Positions 45,548-55,474 are shown, counted from the stretch's first letter. The stretch: DNA of 64,000 nucleotides from Candidatus Jettenia sp. AMX2 (GCA_030583665.1 CP129469.1:868001-932000); one strand, 5' to 3'. The notes: generated from the letters alone by a model not told the origin. Numbers and translations are program-made.

Positions 45548-46879
45548 TTATTTTATAAGCAATATGAGTATATCCATTACGTTTGTTTTTGTTGGACCGG
45601 TAATAATGTGGTCGTTCAGTTGTTTAAAAAAAGCGTATGAGTTATTGTCCGCAAGGTATATTTCCGGGTCCATCATTTTTTGCCTTGCACGTGATACGGT
45701 TGAATTATCAGCGAAGGCGCCTGCAGCATCGGTATTTCCGTCTGTACCATCTGTACCAGCGCTTAAAATAATGGTATTCATTAACGTATCAATTTCCACT
45801 GCGGCTGATAAGGCAAACTCCTGGCTTCTTCCGCCAACCCCGTTTCCTTTTACCGTGACGGTTGTTTCACCTCCGGCAATAATACAGGCAGGCCGTTTTA
45901 CAGGGTTTCCCGATACATGGATTTCTTTTGCAATAGCGCCGAATACCTTTGCCACCTCTCTTGCTTCACCTTTTATGTTTGAGGTAAGTATCGACGTATG
46001 ATATCCCAATTCTTTTGCCTTTTTATAGGATTCATAGAGTGCTATACGGTTATTTCCTATGATAACATTATGAACCCTGTTGAATACAGGGTTGTCTGTC
46101 TTTGGTGTTTCTTCTGTAATACCATCTAACCCTTTTTGAATATGCTTACTGATGGAGACGGGGATTTTTTGAAGCAAACCGTATTTTGATAAAATCTTTT
46201 TGCAATCTAAAAAAGTGCTGTAATCCGGTGAAGTTGGTCCTGATGCAATAGTATCCGGTGAATCATTTTCCACATCAGACAGGATGAGAGACGTGATCCT
46301 ACCCTTACACACCCTTGCCAGTTGGCCTCCTTTTACTTTTGAGACATGTTTTCGTATTGCATTTATTTCCTGAATTTTTGCTCCGCTCTTAAGCAGTAAT
46401 TCATTGAGCGTTTGTATATCCTCTAAAGTAATACCTTCACAAGGTGATTCGAATAATGCCGAACCTCCACCGGATATCAGGCAAAAAACAAGATCACGCT
46501 CTTTCACATTTTGTAAAAAGCGGAGAATCTCTTCGGTGCTTTTTATGCCGGTGTAATCAGGAATCGGGTGCCCGGCCTCTTGTACTTTTATTCTGTTACA
46601 TGTGGCAGTATAGCCATATCTTACGGTAACAATACCACCTGTTATTCTTTCCTGGAGTAACTTTTCCAGTGCCGATGCCATAAACCCGCTAGCCTTACCA
46701 AAGCCAATGACATAAATATTTTTGAAGGCATTCAGGTCGTAGATCGTTTCTCCTATTTTTAAAAGGTTATGTTCAAACAGGCGAATGTGTTGTTGCAGGC
46801 AACTCTCAGGTTCTACAGCTTGCAGACCTGCGTAAAATATTTCCAGGGCATTTTCCCTTAACGAATGCAATATTTTCAT
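45548..46879 (-). CDS. Glycerate 2-kinase (DUF4147/MOFRL family)
   Basis: About 443 residues from the ATG at 46879 (MKILHSLRENALEIFYAG); a TTG at 46933 would add 18 residues of doubtful value. The N-terminal DUF4147 half has VIGFGKASGFMA, GHPIPD and FCLISGGGSALFESP; the C-terminal MOFRL half has CIIAGGETTVTVKGNGVGGRSQE and LSAGTDGTDGNTDAAGAFAD. The family phosphorylates D-glycerate to 2-phosphoglycerate (or 3-, by subfamily). It stands alone on the minus strand, with greA starting divergently 220 bases away. Confidence 0.9.
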   Translation of the reverse strand: MKILHSLRENALEIFYAGLQAVEPESCLQQHIRLFEHNLLKIGETIYDLNAFKNIYVIGFGKASGFMASALEKLLQERITGGIVTVRYGYTATCNRIKVQEAGHPIPDYTGIKSTEEILRFLQNVKERDLVFCLISGGGSALFESPCEGITLEDIQTLNELLLKSGAKIQEINAIRKHVSKVKGGQLARVCKGRITSLILSDVENDSPDTIASGPTSPDYSTFLDCKKILSKYGLLQKIPVSISKHIQKGLDGITEETPKTDNPVFNRVHNVIIGNNRIALYESYKKAKELGYHTSILTSNIKGEAREVAKVFGAIAKEIHVSGNPVKRPACIIAGGETTVTVKGNGVGGRSQEFALSAAVEIDTLMNTIILSAGTDGTDGNTDAAGAFADNSTVSRARQKMMDPEIYLADNNSYAFFKQLNDHIITGPTKTNVMDILILLIK

Positions 46880-47101
46880 GTTTATATCTTCATGTCCTTG
46901 TAATTGCAAAATTATAAAACCTTTTTTCAACAAAAAGCTTATTATGGTTTTATTTTAAATTACAAATACCGATTCTCAATTAAATTCCAAATCTTATTTC
47001 TCACTTCACTTATTTACAAAATAACCTTATAATTTACCATAAGACAATTGAAATAAAAGTAAAACTCTGTCTTCCGTAAGATAATAAATAGGAGAATTTG
47101 T

Positions 47102-49330
47102 ATGTTAAATGAGTGTTTTGCAACCAGGAACGACCTGGATATCAGTGAACTGATATCATTTGTTAACACGGAACAATATGATAAGCTTGAGGATGCCTGG
47201 TTAACAATTGTTGAGTCCGGCAACAAGGATATCCAGTTCCTCCTGGATGTCGTTGATGTATTGATAAAACGAGAGGAAAAAAGACGGGCGCACGATTTGC
47301 TGACGACACTTATTCCTTATTATAAAGGCAAAGAGCAGTATTGTGATGTCTTAAAGGTACTGAAAAGAATATTAGAGCATAATCCGCATGCAAAAGGGCT
47401 GATAAGTGAAGTTACAGAGTGTTACGTAAACATTTATAAAAACAGACCCTATGCAAAGGATATTGTGGAGAGAATGTTTGGTAATGTAGAAGTAGCATCT
47501 GCTATCCATAATGCTATCAAGAAACTGGAAAGATATTTTTACCTGGATTGTGGTGATTACGTGTATCATAAAAGCTGGGGCGTTGGCAAGGTAATTTCTA
47601 TTGATACACTGGGAGAGAGGATACATATAGACTTTGAGAAAAAAAGCAATCATAGTATTGCTATGGATATTGCACCTGATATTTTGCAGAAGCTTGACAA
47701 AGACGACTTACTTGCAATGATGTATGCTCAAAAAGAAGTATTGCATGGAATGATCAGTGACGATCCGGTCGGTTTAATTAAATTAGCGTTAAAATTTTTC
47801 AGAGGAAAGGCTTCTGTTTCTCAGGTAAAAAACCGGCTTGTATCGGGTATTATACCGCCGGAAGCCTGGAGCAAATGGTGGACAAATACAAAAAAGCTGG
47901 TCAGAAAAGATCCGTATATAAAGCTCACCGATGGTACACCGGCCAATTCTTTTCTGGAACTCCGTGCATCACCGATTACCCAACATAAAGAGGTTCTTGA
48001 GAATTTAATTTATACAAAGGATGTCAGTGAAAAAGTTGAAACCGCAAGAAAGTACCTTTCTGAACTAAAGGATACCGAACAATGCATGGAAACCCTGAAC
48101 GAGATAAAAGCTATCTTTATACAGGAAGTTAATACCCTGAATCAGACGAATCCTCCTCTTGCAGCAGAGTGTCTTTTGCTTCTTAAAGGCATTCAGGGCT
48201 TTATGAAAGAAGATGCAACAGAATATGTAACTAGTGCCAAGACAGCGATTAGCACAAATGAAAATCTGCCTGAGTTTATTCATACAATGAATATTCTGGA
48301 ATACAGAAAGCAAATTCTTTGTTTCCTGAAAGAGGCTAAGCCGGAAAAATGGCAGGAGGAATTTGTTTCTATATTTTTTACCAACGATGGTAATTTGTGG
48401 GAATTTATTGTGAAGGAGCTTATTGCCGAAAATAAACAGAACTCCCTCGAAGAACTTTCCTTAAAAATATTTAATCACTTCAATGCATATCCGGAACACT
48501 ACATTTGGTTCTGTAAAAATGGTATGTGTGGCCGGTATCCGGAGCTTTATAAAAACATAGATATTGCCATCATGTTTAATCGGTTAATTGAGCTTTCGGA
48601 TAATATCTATTTTAAAATTCAAAAGGGGCGTGATGGAAATTTAAAGACCATTGCGAATAAAATCAAAAACCTCCTGGAGAACAGGGGGGTTGATTATGTC
48701 AGTGGTGTTCTTGATGATGCTAATGCGGAAAGCATTTTTAACGTTGTTTCCAGCAGTAAGGGTTTAGAGGACTGGTTTAAGGTCGCGGTTGAAAATATTA
48801 TCCAGGACCGTTTCCCTGATATGTTTGAAAAACCTGGCTTGCCGGAACTCGACGAGAATAAAATCTATGTTACGAAAGAAGGGTTTGAGAAAAGAAAAAA
48901 GGAATTCGACCATCTTATGAATGTAGAATTTGCAGAAAATGCACGTGATCTCGGAGAAGCTATTAGCAGGGGTGATCTGCGGGAAAATGCTGAGTACAAA
49001 GCAGCACGGGAAAAACAGGCTTTGCTGGTTGAAAAGGGTGAGCGTATGAAGGCTGAATTGCAAAAAGTCGTTATTATTGAACCGTCTTCGGTCCATTCCG
49101 ATACGGTATCTCCTGGCGTAAAAGTTACGATAAAAAACAAGGAAAAAGCAGCATTGGAAATATATACTTTATTAGGACCCTGGGATACCAATATAGAAGA
49201 AGGCATTATTTCGTATCTGTCTCCTATTGGGAAGGGGCTGATTAATAAACAGGCAGGGGATATCGTGACGATTAAACTGCCCGAAGGAGAGTGTACCTAC
49301 GAAATCGTAAAGATTGAAAAGGCGATATAA
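47102..49330 (+). CDS. greA: GreA-family transcript cleavage factor with long N-terminal extension
   Basis: A 742-residue protein. The last 155 residues are a normal GreA: a coiled coil with the tip motif GDLRENAEYKAAREKQ, carrying the Asp and Glu that rescue backtracked polymerase, and the C-terminal FKBP-like part (EIYTLLGPWDTNIEEGIISYLSPIGKGL). Ahead of it lie about 585 residues, helical at first (TPR-like), then a small barrel-like piece (YVYHKSWGVGKVISIDTLGERI, KOW/CarD-like). Usual GreA has 158 residues. The chlamydial GreA is similarly extended. GGAG stands eight bases before the ATG. Mfd follows nine bases later, so two RNA-polymerase rescue factors share an operon. Confidence 0.9.
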   Translation: MLNECFATRNDLDISELISFVNTEQYDKLEDAWLTIVESGNKDIQFLLDVVDVLIKREEKRRAHDLLTTLIPYYKGKEQYCDVLKVLKRILEHNPHAKGLISEVTECYVNIYKNRPYAKDIVERMFGNVEVASAIHNAIKKLERYFYLDCGDYVYHKSWGVGKVISIDTLGERIHIDFEKKSNHSIAMDIAPDILQKLDKDDLLAMMYAQKEVLHGMISDDPVGLIKLALKFFRGKASVSQVKNRLVSGIIPPEAWSKWWTNTKKLVRKDPYIKLTDGTPANSFLELRASPITQHKEVLENLIYTKDVSEKVETARKYLSELKDTEQCMETLNEIKAIFIQEVNTLNQTNPPLAAECLLLLKGIQGFMKEDATEYVTSAKTAISTNENLPEFIHTMNILEYRKQILCFLKEAKPEKWQEEFVSIFFTNDGNLWEFIVKELIAENKQNSLEELSLKIFNHFNAYPEHYIWFCKNGMCGRYPELYKNIDIAIMFNRLIELSDNIYFKIQKGRDGNLKTIANKIKNLLENRGVDYVSGVLDDANAESIFNVVSSSKGLEDWFKVAVENIIQDRFPDMFEKPGLPELDENKIYVTKEGFEKRKKEFDHLMNVEFAENARDLGEAISRGDLRENAEYKAAREKQALLVEKGERMKAELQKVVIIEPSSVHSDTVSPGVKVTIKNKEKAALEIYTLLGPWDTNIEEGIISYLSPIGKGLINKQAGDIVTIKLPEGECTYEIVKIEKAI

Positions 49331-49339
49331 ATAATTTAT

Positions 49340-52300
49340 GTGAAAAATGTTATTTCCTTATTAAAGCAAAACAGGCAATACAAGAGGATTCTTTCCCATC
49401 TCTCGGCAGGAAAAGATTGTTTTATCAACGGGCTTTGGGGGTCGTCTGCAAACTTTGTTATCGCTGCCCTTGCCAGCGAACGTTTCAAAAGGGTAAAGAA
49501 ATGCCCCGGAATCCTTCTTGTTGTAGCCAGCATTGAGGAAGCCCTGGATGATTATGAAGACCTTACAACCTTTATCGGGGGGCATGCCAGCCTGTTCCCG
49601 GCCACCGAGAGTTTCATCATGGAGGATGAATATGACAGCATAGCACAGAAGGTACTCATCCTGAAACAGATATTTTATCGCGATACCAATCTGCAAAACA
49701 AACCGGATATTGTTGTTGTGCCTGTTCAGGCACTTTTACAGCCGGTACCATCCCCCGCAAGTATTTCTGAAAATAGTTTACATATCAGGAAGAATCAGGA
49801 ATATCCCCGTGAAGAACTTATAGCCTGGCTACAGGATCATCAGTATAGGATGTCCACCCAGGTTGAAGATGCCGGGGAATATGCTTTACGGGGAGGCATT
49901 GTCGATATTTTCCCGTATGCTTCAGAATTTCCTTACCGTATCGAGTATTTTGGTGATGAAGTAGAGTCTATCCGCAAGTTTGATATTGAATCCCAATTAT
50001 CAGAAAAGGATTTAGATACCTGTCAGATACTATCCCTGGATAGAATCTTTGGTTCAACTCAGCCCCTCGTTGGTAGTTCTCCTGATTCTTCGCATTCCAG
50101 AGGGAAGGCAGCGAAGATTAACAATAACCCAAAAGTATCTGCCTGTCCTTCAGAACCACAAAAAACATCTCTTTTACGTTATTTACCTGCCGGTACCTGG
50201 ATTGTTCTGAAAGAACCTGCATGCATAGAAGAACGGGCAAAGAAGGTATTGAGCAATTTCGGTACAAACGATGCATTGTTTACTGTTGATGAGATTTTTG
50301 AGCAGTTTGCCACATTTACAAAAATAAATATATCCAGACTTCCTGTTACTTTTAACAACGGCGATTATACATTTCATGTCAAATCTGCAGACGGCTTTCC
50401 CCAGAATATTGAGGGAATTGTAACTGAACTCGGTAAGATAACCGAAACCAACGGTAATACAGTTGTTGTCTGCAATAATGTTGCAGAGAAACAACGCTTT
50501 CATGAAATTATTGACGATTCTCCTCTTAAAGATCACGAACGTTTAAAACTGTGTACCGGACACCTGCATAAAGGGTTTCAATTTTCTGATATCAATATTG
50601 CTATCCTTGCACACCATGAAATCTTTCACCGTTATCAACAGCGTCGTGAGGTAAAAAAACCTGTCCAAGCAAGGGCAATTGATTCATTCCTTGAATTAAA
50701 AAAGGGGGATTATGTAGTACATATCGCTCATGGTATCGGGCGTTTCCTGGGTATGGAAACGCTGGAGGATGAGGGGCATAAACGTGAATACCTCGTTCTG
50801 GAATTTGATGAAGGCACGAAGGTGTATGTTCCTGCTGCAAAGATCGAATTAGTCCAGAAGTATATTGGCAGTTCAGATTCCAGGCCTGTGCTGGATAAGA
50901 TCGGTTCCAGATATTGGGAGGTAAGGAAGAAACGGGTAGAAAATGCGGTTAAGGATGTTGCAAGTGATTTACTTCATATTCAGGCATTACGGAATGTAAA
51001 GGATGGCATTGCTTATCCCCCGGATACCGAATGGCAGAAAGAGTTTGAAGCATCATTTCTTTATGAGGAGACAGCCGATCAGCTTCAAATTATAGAGGAC
51101 GTAAAGCGGGATATGGAATCTAAAAGGCCAATGGACCGGCTTATTTGCGGAGATGTCGGATACGGGAAGACTGAGATTGCCATGAGGGCGGCTTTCAAGG
51201 CCGTGATACATGGAAAACAGGTAGCGGTACTCGTGCCCACAACAATCCTTGCACAGCAGCATTATAATACATTTTCAGAGCGTATGGCCGATTATCCGGT
51301 AAAAACCGAGGTGTTAAGCAGGTTTAAATCGAAGAAAGAGCAAAAAGATATCCTGGAGAAAACATCTGCAGGTCTTGTCGATATCCTGATTGGTACCCAC
51401 CGTCTTTTACAGAAAGATGTCTATTTTAAAGATATTGGTCTGATTATCATCGACGAAGAACAGCGGTTCGGTGTTGAACATAAGGAGCGTCTTAAGAGAT
51501 TACGGCAAACAGTAGACGTCCTTACCTTAACCGCCACACCAATTCCACGAACACTCCATATGTCACTGATGGGGATAAAGGATATTTCTTCACTGAATAC
51601 GCCTCCTTTAGGGCGGCAGGCGATTCATACCAGGATTATACGGTTTAATCCACAGCAGATACGGCAGGCCATTTTGTATGAGCTTAACCGGGAGGGGCAG
51701 GTGTATTTTGTTCACAATCGTGTATATAATATCGAGCAAATCGCCAAGACCCTGTCTGGAATTGTACCAGAGGCACGAATCGCGATCGTTCACGGGCAGA
51801 TGGATGAGAAACTTATGGAGCAGAGGATGAGAGGGTTCATAAATCATCAGGCAGATATCCTTGTATGCACAACAATTATCGAGTCAGGATTGGATATTCC
51901 GAATGTGAACACGATAGTAATCAACGGTGCGGATACCTTTGGTCTTGCTGACCTGCATCAGTTACGCGGAAGGGTAGGCCGGTACAAACACCGTGCTTAT
52001 GCTTATATTCTATTACCGGATGACCGTCCTGTTACCCCGGAGGCCGAAAGAAGGATAAAGGCCATTGAGGAATTTGCTGAATTGGGTGCGGGTTTTCGGA
52101 TCGCTATGCGTGACCTTGAAATCAGGGGTGCAGGGAGTATTCTGGGAACAGAACAGCATGGTCATATTGCGGCTGTAGGTTATGAAATGTACTGCCGGTT
52201 GCTGGAAATCGCAGTGCGTAAGGCAAAGCATGAGCAGTATGAAGAGCCGCCGGAAGTTACGATTGACCTGAAACTTGAATCGTTTATTCCCGGAAACTAC

Positions 52301-52660
52301 ATTCGGGAAGATGCATTGAAAATGGATATTTATCGCAGACTGAACCGTTCTGTTACTCTGGAAGAAATAAGGGCAATTGCCGGAGAGATAACAGACCGTT
52401 TTGGTGGCCTTCCTTATCCTGTAAGAAATCTCCTTTCAGAAAGCGAATTAAGGGTTATTGCGAGGCACTCGAAAATACGCTCTCTCGTGCGGGTGGATAA
52501 TCTCTTAATAATAAAGGTTACCGATTTAAAAAAGGCGGAAAAATGCCTGGGTAATTTTGAAAAATATATCCGTATCATTAACGAAAACACCTTGCATATG
52601 CGATTGCCGAAAAAAGCAATACATTCTTCCGAAGATTTACTGGATTTTCTCAGGTTATAA
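49340..52660 (+). CDS. mfd: Transcription-repair coupling factor Mfd
   Basis: An 1106-residue DNA translocase that removes stalled RNA polymerase and recruits nucleotide-excision repair. Parts in order: UvrB-like N-terminal (1-320), RNA-polymerase-interaction domain with KKGDYVVHIAHGIGRF, helicase domains with GDVGYGKTEIAMRAA, DEEQRFGVEHKERLK and TATPIPRTLHMSLMG, the LRGRVGR helicase motif, and the C-terminal TRCF domain. The start is a GTG; an ATG two bases earlier is out of frame. Residues about 240-280 hold a Ser- and Pro-rich linker that may be lineage-specific. Cotranscribed with greA. Confidence 0.95.
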   Translation: MKNVISLLKQNRQYKRILSHLSAGKDCFINGLWGSSANFVIAALASERFKRVKKCPGILLVVASIEEALDDYEDLTTFIGGHASLFPATESFIMEDEYDSIAQKVLILKQIFYRDTNLQNKPDIVVVPVQALLQPVPSPASISENSLHIRKNQEYPREELIAWLQDHQYRMSTQVEDAGEYALRGGIVDIFPYASEFPYRIEYFGDEVESIRKFDIESQLSEKDLDTCQILSLDRIFGSTQPLVGSSPDSSHSRGKAAKINNNPKVSACPSEPQKTSLLRYLPAGTWIVLKEPACIEERAKKVLSNFGTNDALFTVDEIFEQFATFTKINISRLPVTFNNGDYTFHVKSADGFPQNIEGIVTELGKITETNGNTVVVCNNVAEKQRFHEIIDDSPLKDHERLKLCTGHLHKGFQFSDINIAILAHHEIFHRYQQRREVKKPVQARAIDSFLELKKGDYVVHIAHGIGRFLGMETLEDEGHKREYLVLEFDEGTKVYVPAAKIELVQKYIGSSDSRPVLDKIGSRYWEVRKKRVENAVKDVASDLLHIQALRNVKDGIAYPPDTEWQKEFEASFLYEETADQLQIIEDVKRDMESKRPMDRLICGDVGYGKTEIAMRAAFKAVIHGKQVAVLVPTTILAQQHYNTFSERMADYPVKTEVLSRFKSKKEQKDILEKTSAGLVDILIGTHRLLQKDVYFKDIGLIIIDEEQRFGVEHKERLKRLRQTVDVLTLTATPIPRTLHMSLMGIKDISSLNTPPLGRQAIHTRIIRFNPQQIRQAILYELNREGQVYFVHNRVYNIEQIAKTLSGIVPEARIAIVHGQMDEKLMEQRMRGFINHQADILVCTTIIESGLDIPNVNTIVINGADTFGLADLHQLRGRVGRYKHRAYAYILLPDDRPVTPEAERRIKAIEEFAELGAGFRIAMRDLEIRGAGSILGTEQHGHIAAVGYEMYCRLLEIAVRKAKHEQYEEPPEVTIDLKLESFIPGNYIREDALKMDIYRRLNRSVTLEEIRAIAGEITDRFGGLPYPVRNLLSESELRVIARHSKIRSLVRVDNLLIIKVTDLKKAEKCLGNFEKYIRIINENTLHMRLPKKAIHSSEDLLDFLRL

Positions 52661-52885
52661 GCGAAATAAAACAGCATGAAAGCCTGACTCCTTAGAGAAG
52701 GTGACAAGAAAATGTCATGACGGCCTGGCCGACCCGGAGAACCCTGGAATTTCAGGTAAAGTTGTAACCTGAAAGAGTTTGAGAATCCGGAGAGCCAGAA
52801 GACTTACCATAAATCTTACCGGTGCAATAGTTACATTTTTTCTGCCTTCATGATTAAGCGCCCGGATGATTTAACATGAAGCTTG
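52661..52885. other. Gap behind mfd with one short hairpin
   Basis: A perfect eight-bp stem TTTCAGGT (52750-52757) with ACCTGAAA (52767-52774) lies here without a T run. No gene is visible. Confidence 0.35.
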
Positions 52886-53062
52886 AGGGGGATATCCATA
52901 CCCCCTATAAATGGCTATGCGGCCTGCATATCAATTAGATTGCCTGAATCACTTATTGAGAGGCTAAAGGTTTTGGCAAACGAAAGAGACGTTCCGTATC
53001 AGTCACTATTAAAGATATTTTTGACCGAACGGGTAGAAAAAGAAATGGCGCAGAAAGAGTAA
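52886..53062 (+). pseudogene. CopG/BrnA-type ribbon-helix-helix antitoxin relic
   Basis: In one frame the sequence reads ISIRLPESLIERLKVLANE, then RDVPYQSLLKIFLTERVEKE and a TAA at 53060. This is the ribbon-helix-helix end of CopG-like or BrnA-like antitoxins. No ATG or ribosome site stands in front in that frame, and the expected acidic N-terminal half is missing. A toxin partner is not found next to it. It appears to be a remnant, although a TTG at about 52886 is a possible start. Confidence 0.55.
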
Positions 53063-53167
53063 TCAGTTACGGCATAAACCAAATAGTTCAGTTTGGCATG
53101 ATACAGGATTCATCATAACCGGAATCATCATCTGCCACTCTGTATAGATTCTCCTGATACAATCGCG

Positions 53168-53320
53168 CTATTGTTTTGAAGGGATGCGCCGTGGTTGGTA
53201 TGCAGATACGCCTCTTATTTCGATAACCTCATCAGCAGTATCTGTCATTTGATTACCCGTGGTAAGGGTATCCTGTTTGTTCTTATCGGAATCCGGTGGT
53301 AAGTACATTTTTTGTTTCAT
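53168..53320 (-). CDS. Possible small ORF (50 aa) of unknown function
   Basis: An ATG with GAGAG shortly before it opens a 50-codon frame beginning MKQKMYLPPDSDKNKQ and ending PRRIPSKQ. It is hydrophilic with no recognisable family. It is listed because the ribosome site and hydrophilic composition look coding-like; it may still be chance. Confidence 0.3.
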   Translation of the reverse strand: MKQKMYLPPDSDKNKQDTLTTGNQMTDTADEVIEIRGVSAYQPRRIPSKQ

Positions 53321-53406
53321 AGTCTCTCATTCAAAATCCTTCTTAGCCGTTGCAAACCTAACACCTAAGATCATCGGTGGCTGAAAGCATCCGCTGGATA
53401 TACTTG

Positions 53407-53667
53407 TTAGCCCATCTCTTTAATCATTTTTTCATATTCATCATGAGTGCCTGTTCATATCCAAGTGAAATCATTCCCTTCTGCAACTGCGAGTGCTCTG
53501 TGATTCATTCCAACTCGTACCGACCAAAACTTACCAACTTTTTTAAAATGAAGAGATGGATGAGTAGGGTTAATTTTAAGTAGCTCGAAGTTCTTTTTCG
53601 ATATCTTCTGGACAGGTTCTGGTAGATTCTCAAAGCATTTACGGAAACGGGCTGTTTTCCGATGCAT
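53407..53667 (-). pseudogene. RelE/ParE-superfamily toxin with a premature stop
   Basis: The first 70 codons encode a toxin-like fold (ENLPEPVQKISKKNFELLK, HFKKVGKFWSVRVGMNHRAL, EGNDFTWI). A TGA follows at about 53455; the next codons go on in the same frame as TGTHDEYEKMIKEMG and a true stop at 53407-53409. The family typically reads WIWIGTHDEYE here, so a TGG to TGA change has truncated it. Losing the last 15 residues should disable most RelE-type toxins. Its ATG follows the stop of the antitoxin gene directly. Confidence 0.7.
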
Positions 53668-53868
53668 TTAAAGTTCCTTGAGCTTTCCCTTAGCTTTTTC
53701 ATTAAGGGCTTCCCTGGTCAGAAAATCCAACTTCCCTGATTCCGAGTCGGATTCAATCTGTTTATCCCATTTTTCCCAATCCTTTTCAGAAAACCACTTT
53801 CTAAGACGGATATATTCCTCTTCTGAGAGAGATTCAATTGCTGCCTCGATTTCTTCTAATTTTGACAT
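53668..53868 (-). CDS. Antitoxin of the broken RelE-like pair
   Basis: The best start is the ATG at 53868 (MSKLEEIEAAIESLSEEEY), preceded by GGAGGA ten bases away; an upstream ATG at 53895 would add nine residues with no good site. The 66-residue protein is acidic and helical, with the frequent antitoxin stretch LSEEEYIRLRKWFSEKDWEKWDKQIESD. It should neutralise the downstream toxin, which is itself truncated. The antitoxin looks intact. Confidence 0.75.
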   Translation of the reverse strand: MSKLEEIEAAIESLSEEEYIRLRKWFSEKDWEKWDKQIESDSESGKLDFLTREALNEKAKGKLKEL

Positions 53869-54029
53869 ATCTAAATCTTCCTCCTTTCTATACATCCTTT
53901 AAATTTGTTCCAATAGCATAAGCTTTTTTTAAATATTTTGGCTTTTTTAATACAGTTCTTCTGTCTATATATGTCACTAAAAAGAAAATACTGCTATGTG
54001 AAAGCTGATCAGCTCGTTATTACCAACCA

Positions 54030-54390
54030 ACTCACCGCCTTTACAAAGACGGTTATAACCAACTATTGCTTCGTTGGAGAATCGAACTGTGTTTCAGGGA
54101 ATTAAAGGACACATTCTATTTTGATCACTACCAGGTCAGGGACATTGAGAAAATTGAAAGATACTGGAATCTCTGCCTTATTACATGGACATTTGTTTAC
54201 TGGGATCAAACAGAATGCTTATCTTGATAAAATCTTTGAGACAAAGCCAACTACCTTCAACGAATTCAAGCTTGCTATCAATTCCCTGCTTGAATTTGCC
54301 TCAACAAGTACATTATCAAAGAACGAAAATCTTGCTTCCGACTATTTTAAAATAGAATCAAAACGACTTAAGAAAAAATTAGCCGCTTAA
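54030..54390 (+). pseudogene. Transposase relic (IS4-like DDE, C-terminal part)
   Basis: One frame reads LLRWRIELCFRELKDTFYF, then DHYQVRDIEKIERYWNLC to a TGA at 54225, which resembles the Y-x-x-R-W-x-I-E...F-x-x-L-K region around the catalytic Glu of IS4-type transposases. From about 54200 another frame continues as IKQNAYLDKIFETKPTTF and on to KLAA at 54390, the plausible C-terminus. So the gene is frameshifted and lacks its N-terminal two thirds. Confidence 0.6.
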
Positions 54391-54452
54391 TTTTCAACAA
54401 AGTACTGCTGGTAAAATATTATATTCTGCTTTTATTCTACAATTATGTTTGT

Positions 54453-54719
54453 TTAATACTTTTTCCCGAAATCCTGGCGGGAAAGAATTCTTACAATGTT
54501 AATTTGTGATCCTTTCCATTCAAAGATGATCCGATAATCACCGATTCTTAAGCGGTAGAGGTCTTCATAACCTTTGAGCTTCTTGATATGTTTACCATCA
54601 GGAAATGGATTGTCTTCAAGCCGTTTACATCCGTTTACTATGCGGTTAAAGTCGTCGTCTGACAAGGTATCTGTATCCTTTTCTGCCTTATCAGAAAAGA
54701 CGACTTTAAACTTCTCCAC
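54453..54719 (-). CDS. RelE/ParE-family mRNA-interferase-type toxin
   Basis: An 88-residue protein with the RelE fold. The LKGYEDLYRLRIGDYRIIFEW stretch and the ending IVRILSRQDFGKKY are typical of the YafQ/RelE group that cleaves mRNA on the ribosome. The length is normal and the frame intact. Its start overlaps the antitoxin gene by 14 bases, as usual in such pairs. Of the toxin-like genes in this stretch it is the one that seems whole. Confidence 0.85.
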   Translation of the reverse strand: MEKFKVVFSDKAEKDTDTLSDDDFNRIVNGCKRLEDNPFPDGKHIKKLKGYEDLYRLRIGDYRIIFEWKGSQINIVRILSRQDFGKKY

Positions 54720-54909
54720 GTCTAGTTTTCCGCCTGGCTACGAGGTCATTTGGGGATATAACTTTGCCTTCCCTGATATCCCTTATTCCTTCCTCAATCT
54801 TTGCCTTTATAGTAGGGTCTAACATGATGTAGAGGTCTTCGATTTCATCCTCTATTGTTTTACGAAGTAGATCTTCAAACTCTTCAATCGTTAAATCGGC
54901 TACTTTCAT
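54706..54909 (-). CDS. Antitoxin partner of the RelE-type toxin
   Basis: From ATG 54909 (AGGAGA six bases upstream) 67 residues: MKVADLTIEEFEDLLRKTIE, then IEDLYIMLDPTIKAKIEEGIRD and a basic tail ARRKTRRGEV. Acidic and helical, typical of small antitoxins paired with RelE toxins. The frame runs upstream to 54978, but that start has no good site. Intact and coupled with the toxin by overlap. Confidence 0.75.
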   Translation of the reverse strand: MKVADLTIEEFEDLLRKTIEDEIEDLYIMLDPTIKAKIEEGIRDIREGKVISPNDLVARRKTRRGEV

Positions 54910-55207
54910 ACTGAAATCTCCTAACAGGTAAAAATGCTGGATGGGGGACAAGTTCTTTCCCTCACGTTTGCTTTTCATAGTCGTCCTTTTCGTGATGATA
55001 ATTTATGTATAGATAGATTACTAAAATTATGAATATAAATCCAATTAATATTAACGTTTCCAACTATGATGAAAACCGAATATCTCAAATGGATGACCCC
55101 TTTATTGCTTCTTGTATTCTCCGATTGCTTTATGATACTATTTAACTCCTGCTGTTGCGGAATGTTTGCATTGGCACATCTGAGAATGCCAAAACAAAGG
55201 ATTCTTT

Positions 55208-55474
55208 ATGCAAAATAGCAAAAAGAGCAGCCATGATTCTGCTTTAAAAAAGGTAAAGGAAGGTATTATCTGTAATGCGCCAAAATCCTGTTTCCGGGAG
55301 TTATTTTCCATTGGTATTATAAACGGGGAAGAAACGATGAAACTGCTTGAGATGACCGATGACAGGAACATGACACCACATACCTATAAAGAAGAATTAG
55401 CTCAGGTTATCTATGGAAAGTTAAAAGAGTACAGTATATTGATAGAAAATGTCTTAAAACGTTTGCATAGTTAA
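55208..55474 (+). CDS. HI0074/HepT-like nucleotidyltransferase-binding protein, N-terminally shortened
   Basis: Residues 23-88 match the C-terminal helices of the HI0074 family (CFRELFSIGIINGEETMKLL, MTDDRNMTPHTYKEELAQVI), partners of MNT-type nucleotidyltransferases. The first 22 residues (MQNSKKSSHDSALKKVKEGI) take the place of the usual 55-residue N-terminal helices, so the gene looks truncated. Other members have about 130-140 residues. The broken nucleotidyltransferase gene at 55617-55911 runs towards it on the other strand. Confidence 0.6.
   Translation: MQNSKKSSHDSALKKVKEGIICNAPKSCFRELFSIGIINGEETMKLLEMTDDRNMTPHTYKEELAQVIYGKLKEYSILIENVLKRLHS

Noticed and set aside
52750-52774. Hairpin behind mfd as a terminator or riboswitch
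   Set aside because: No T run, and surrounding bases match no riboswitch I know.
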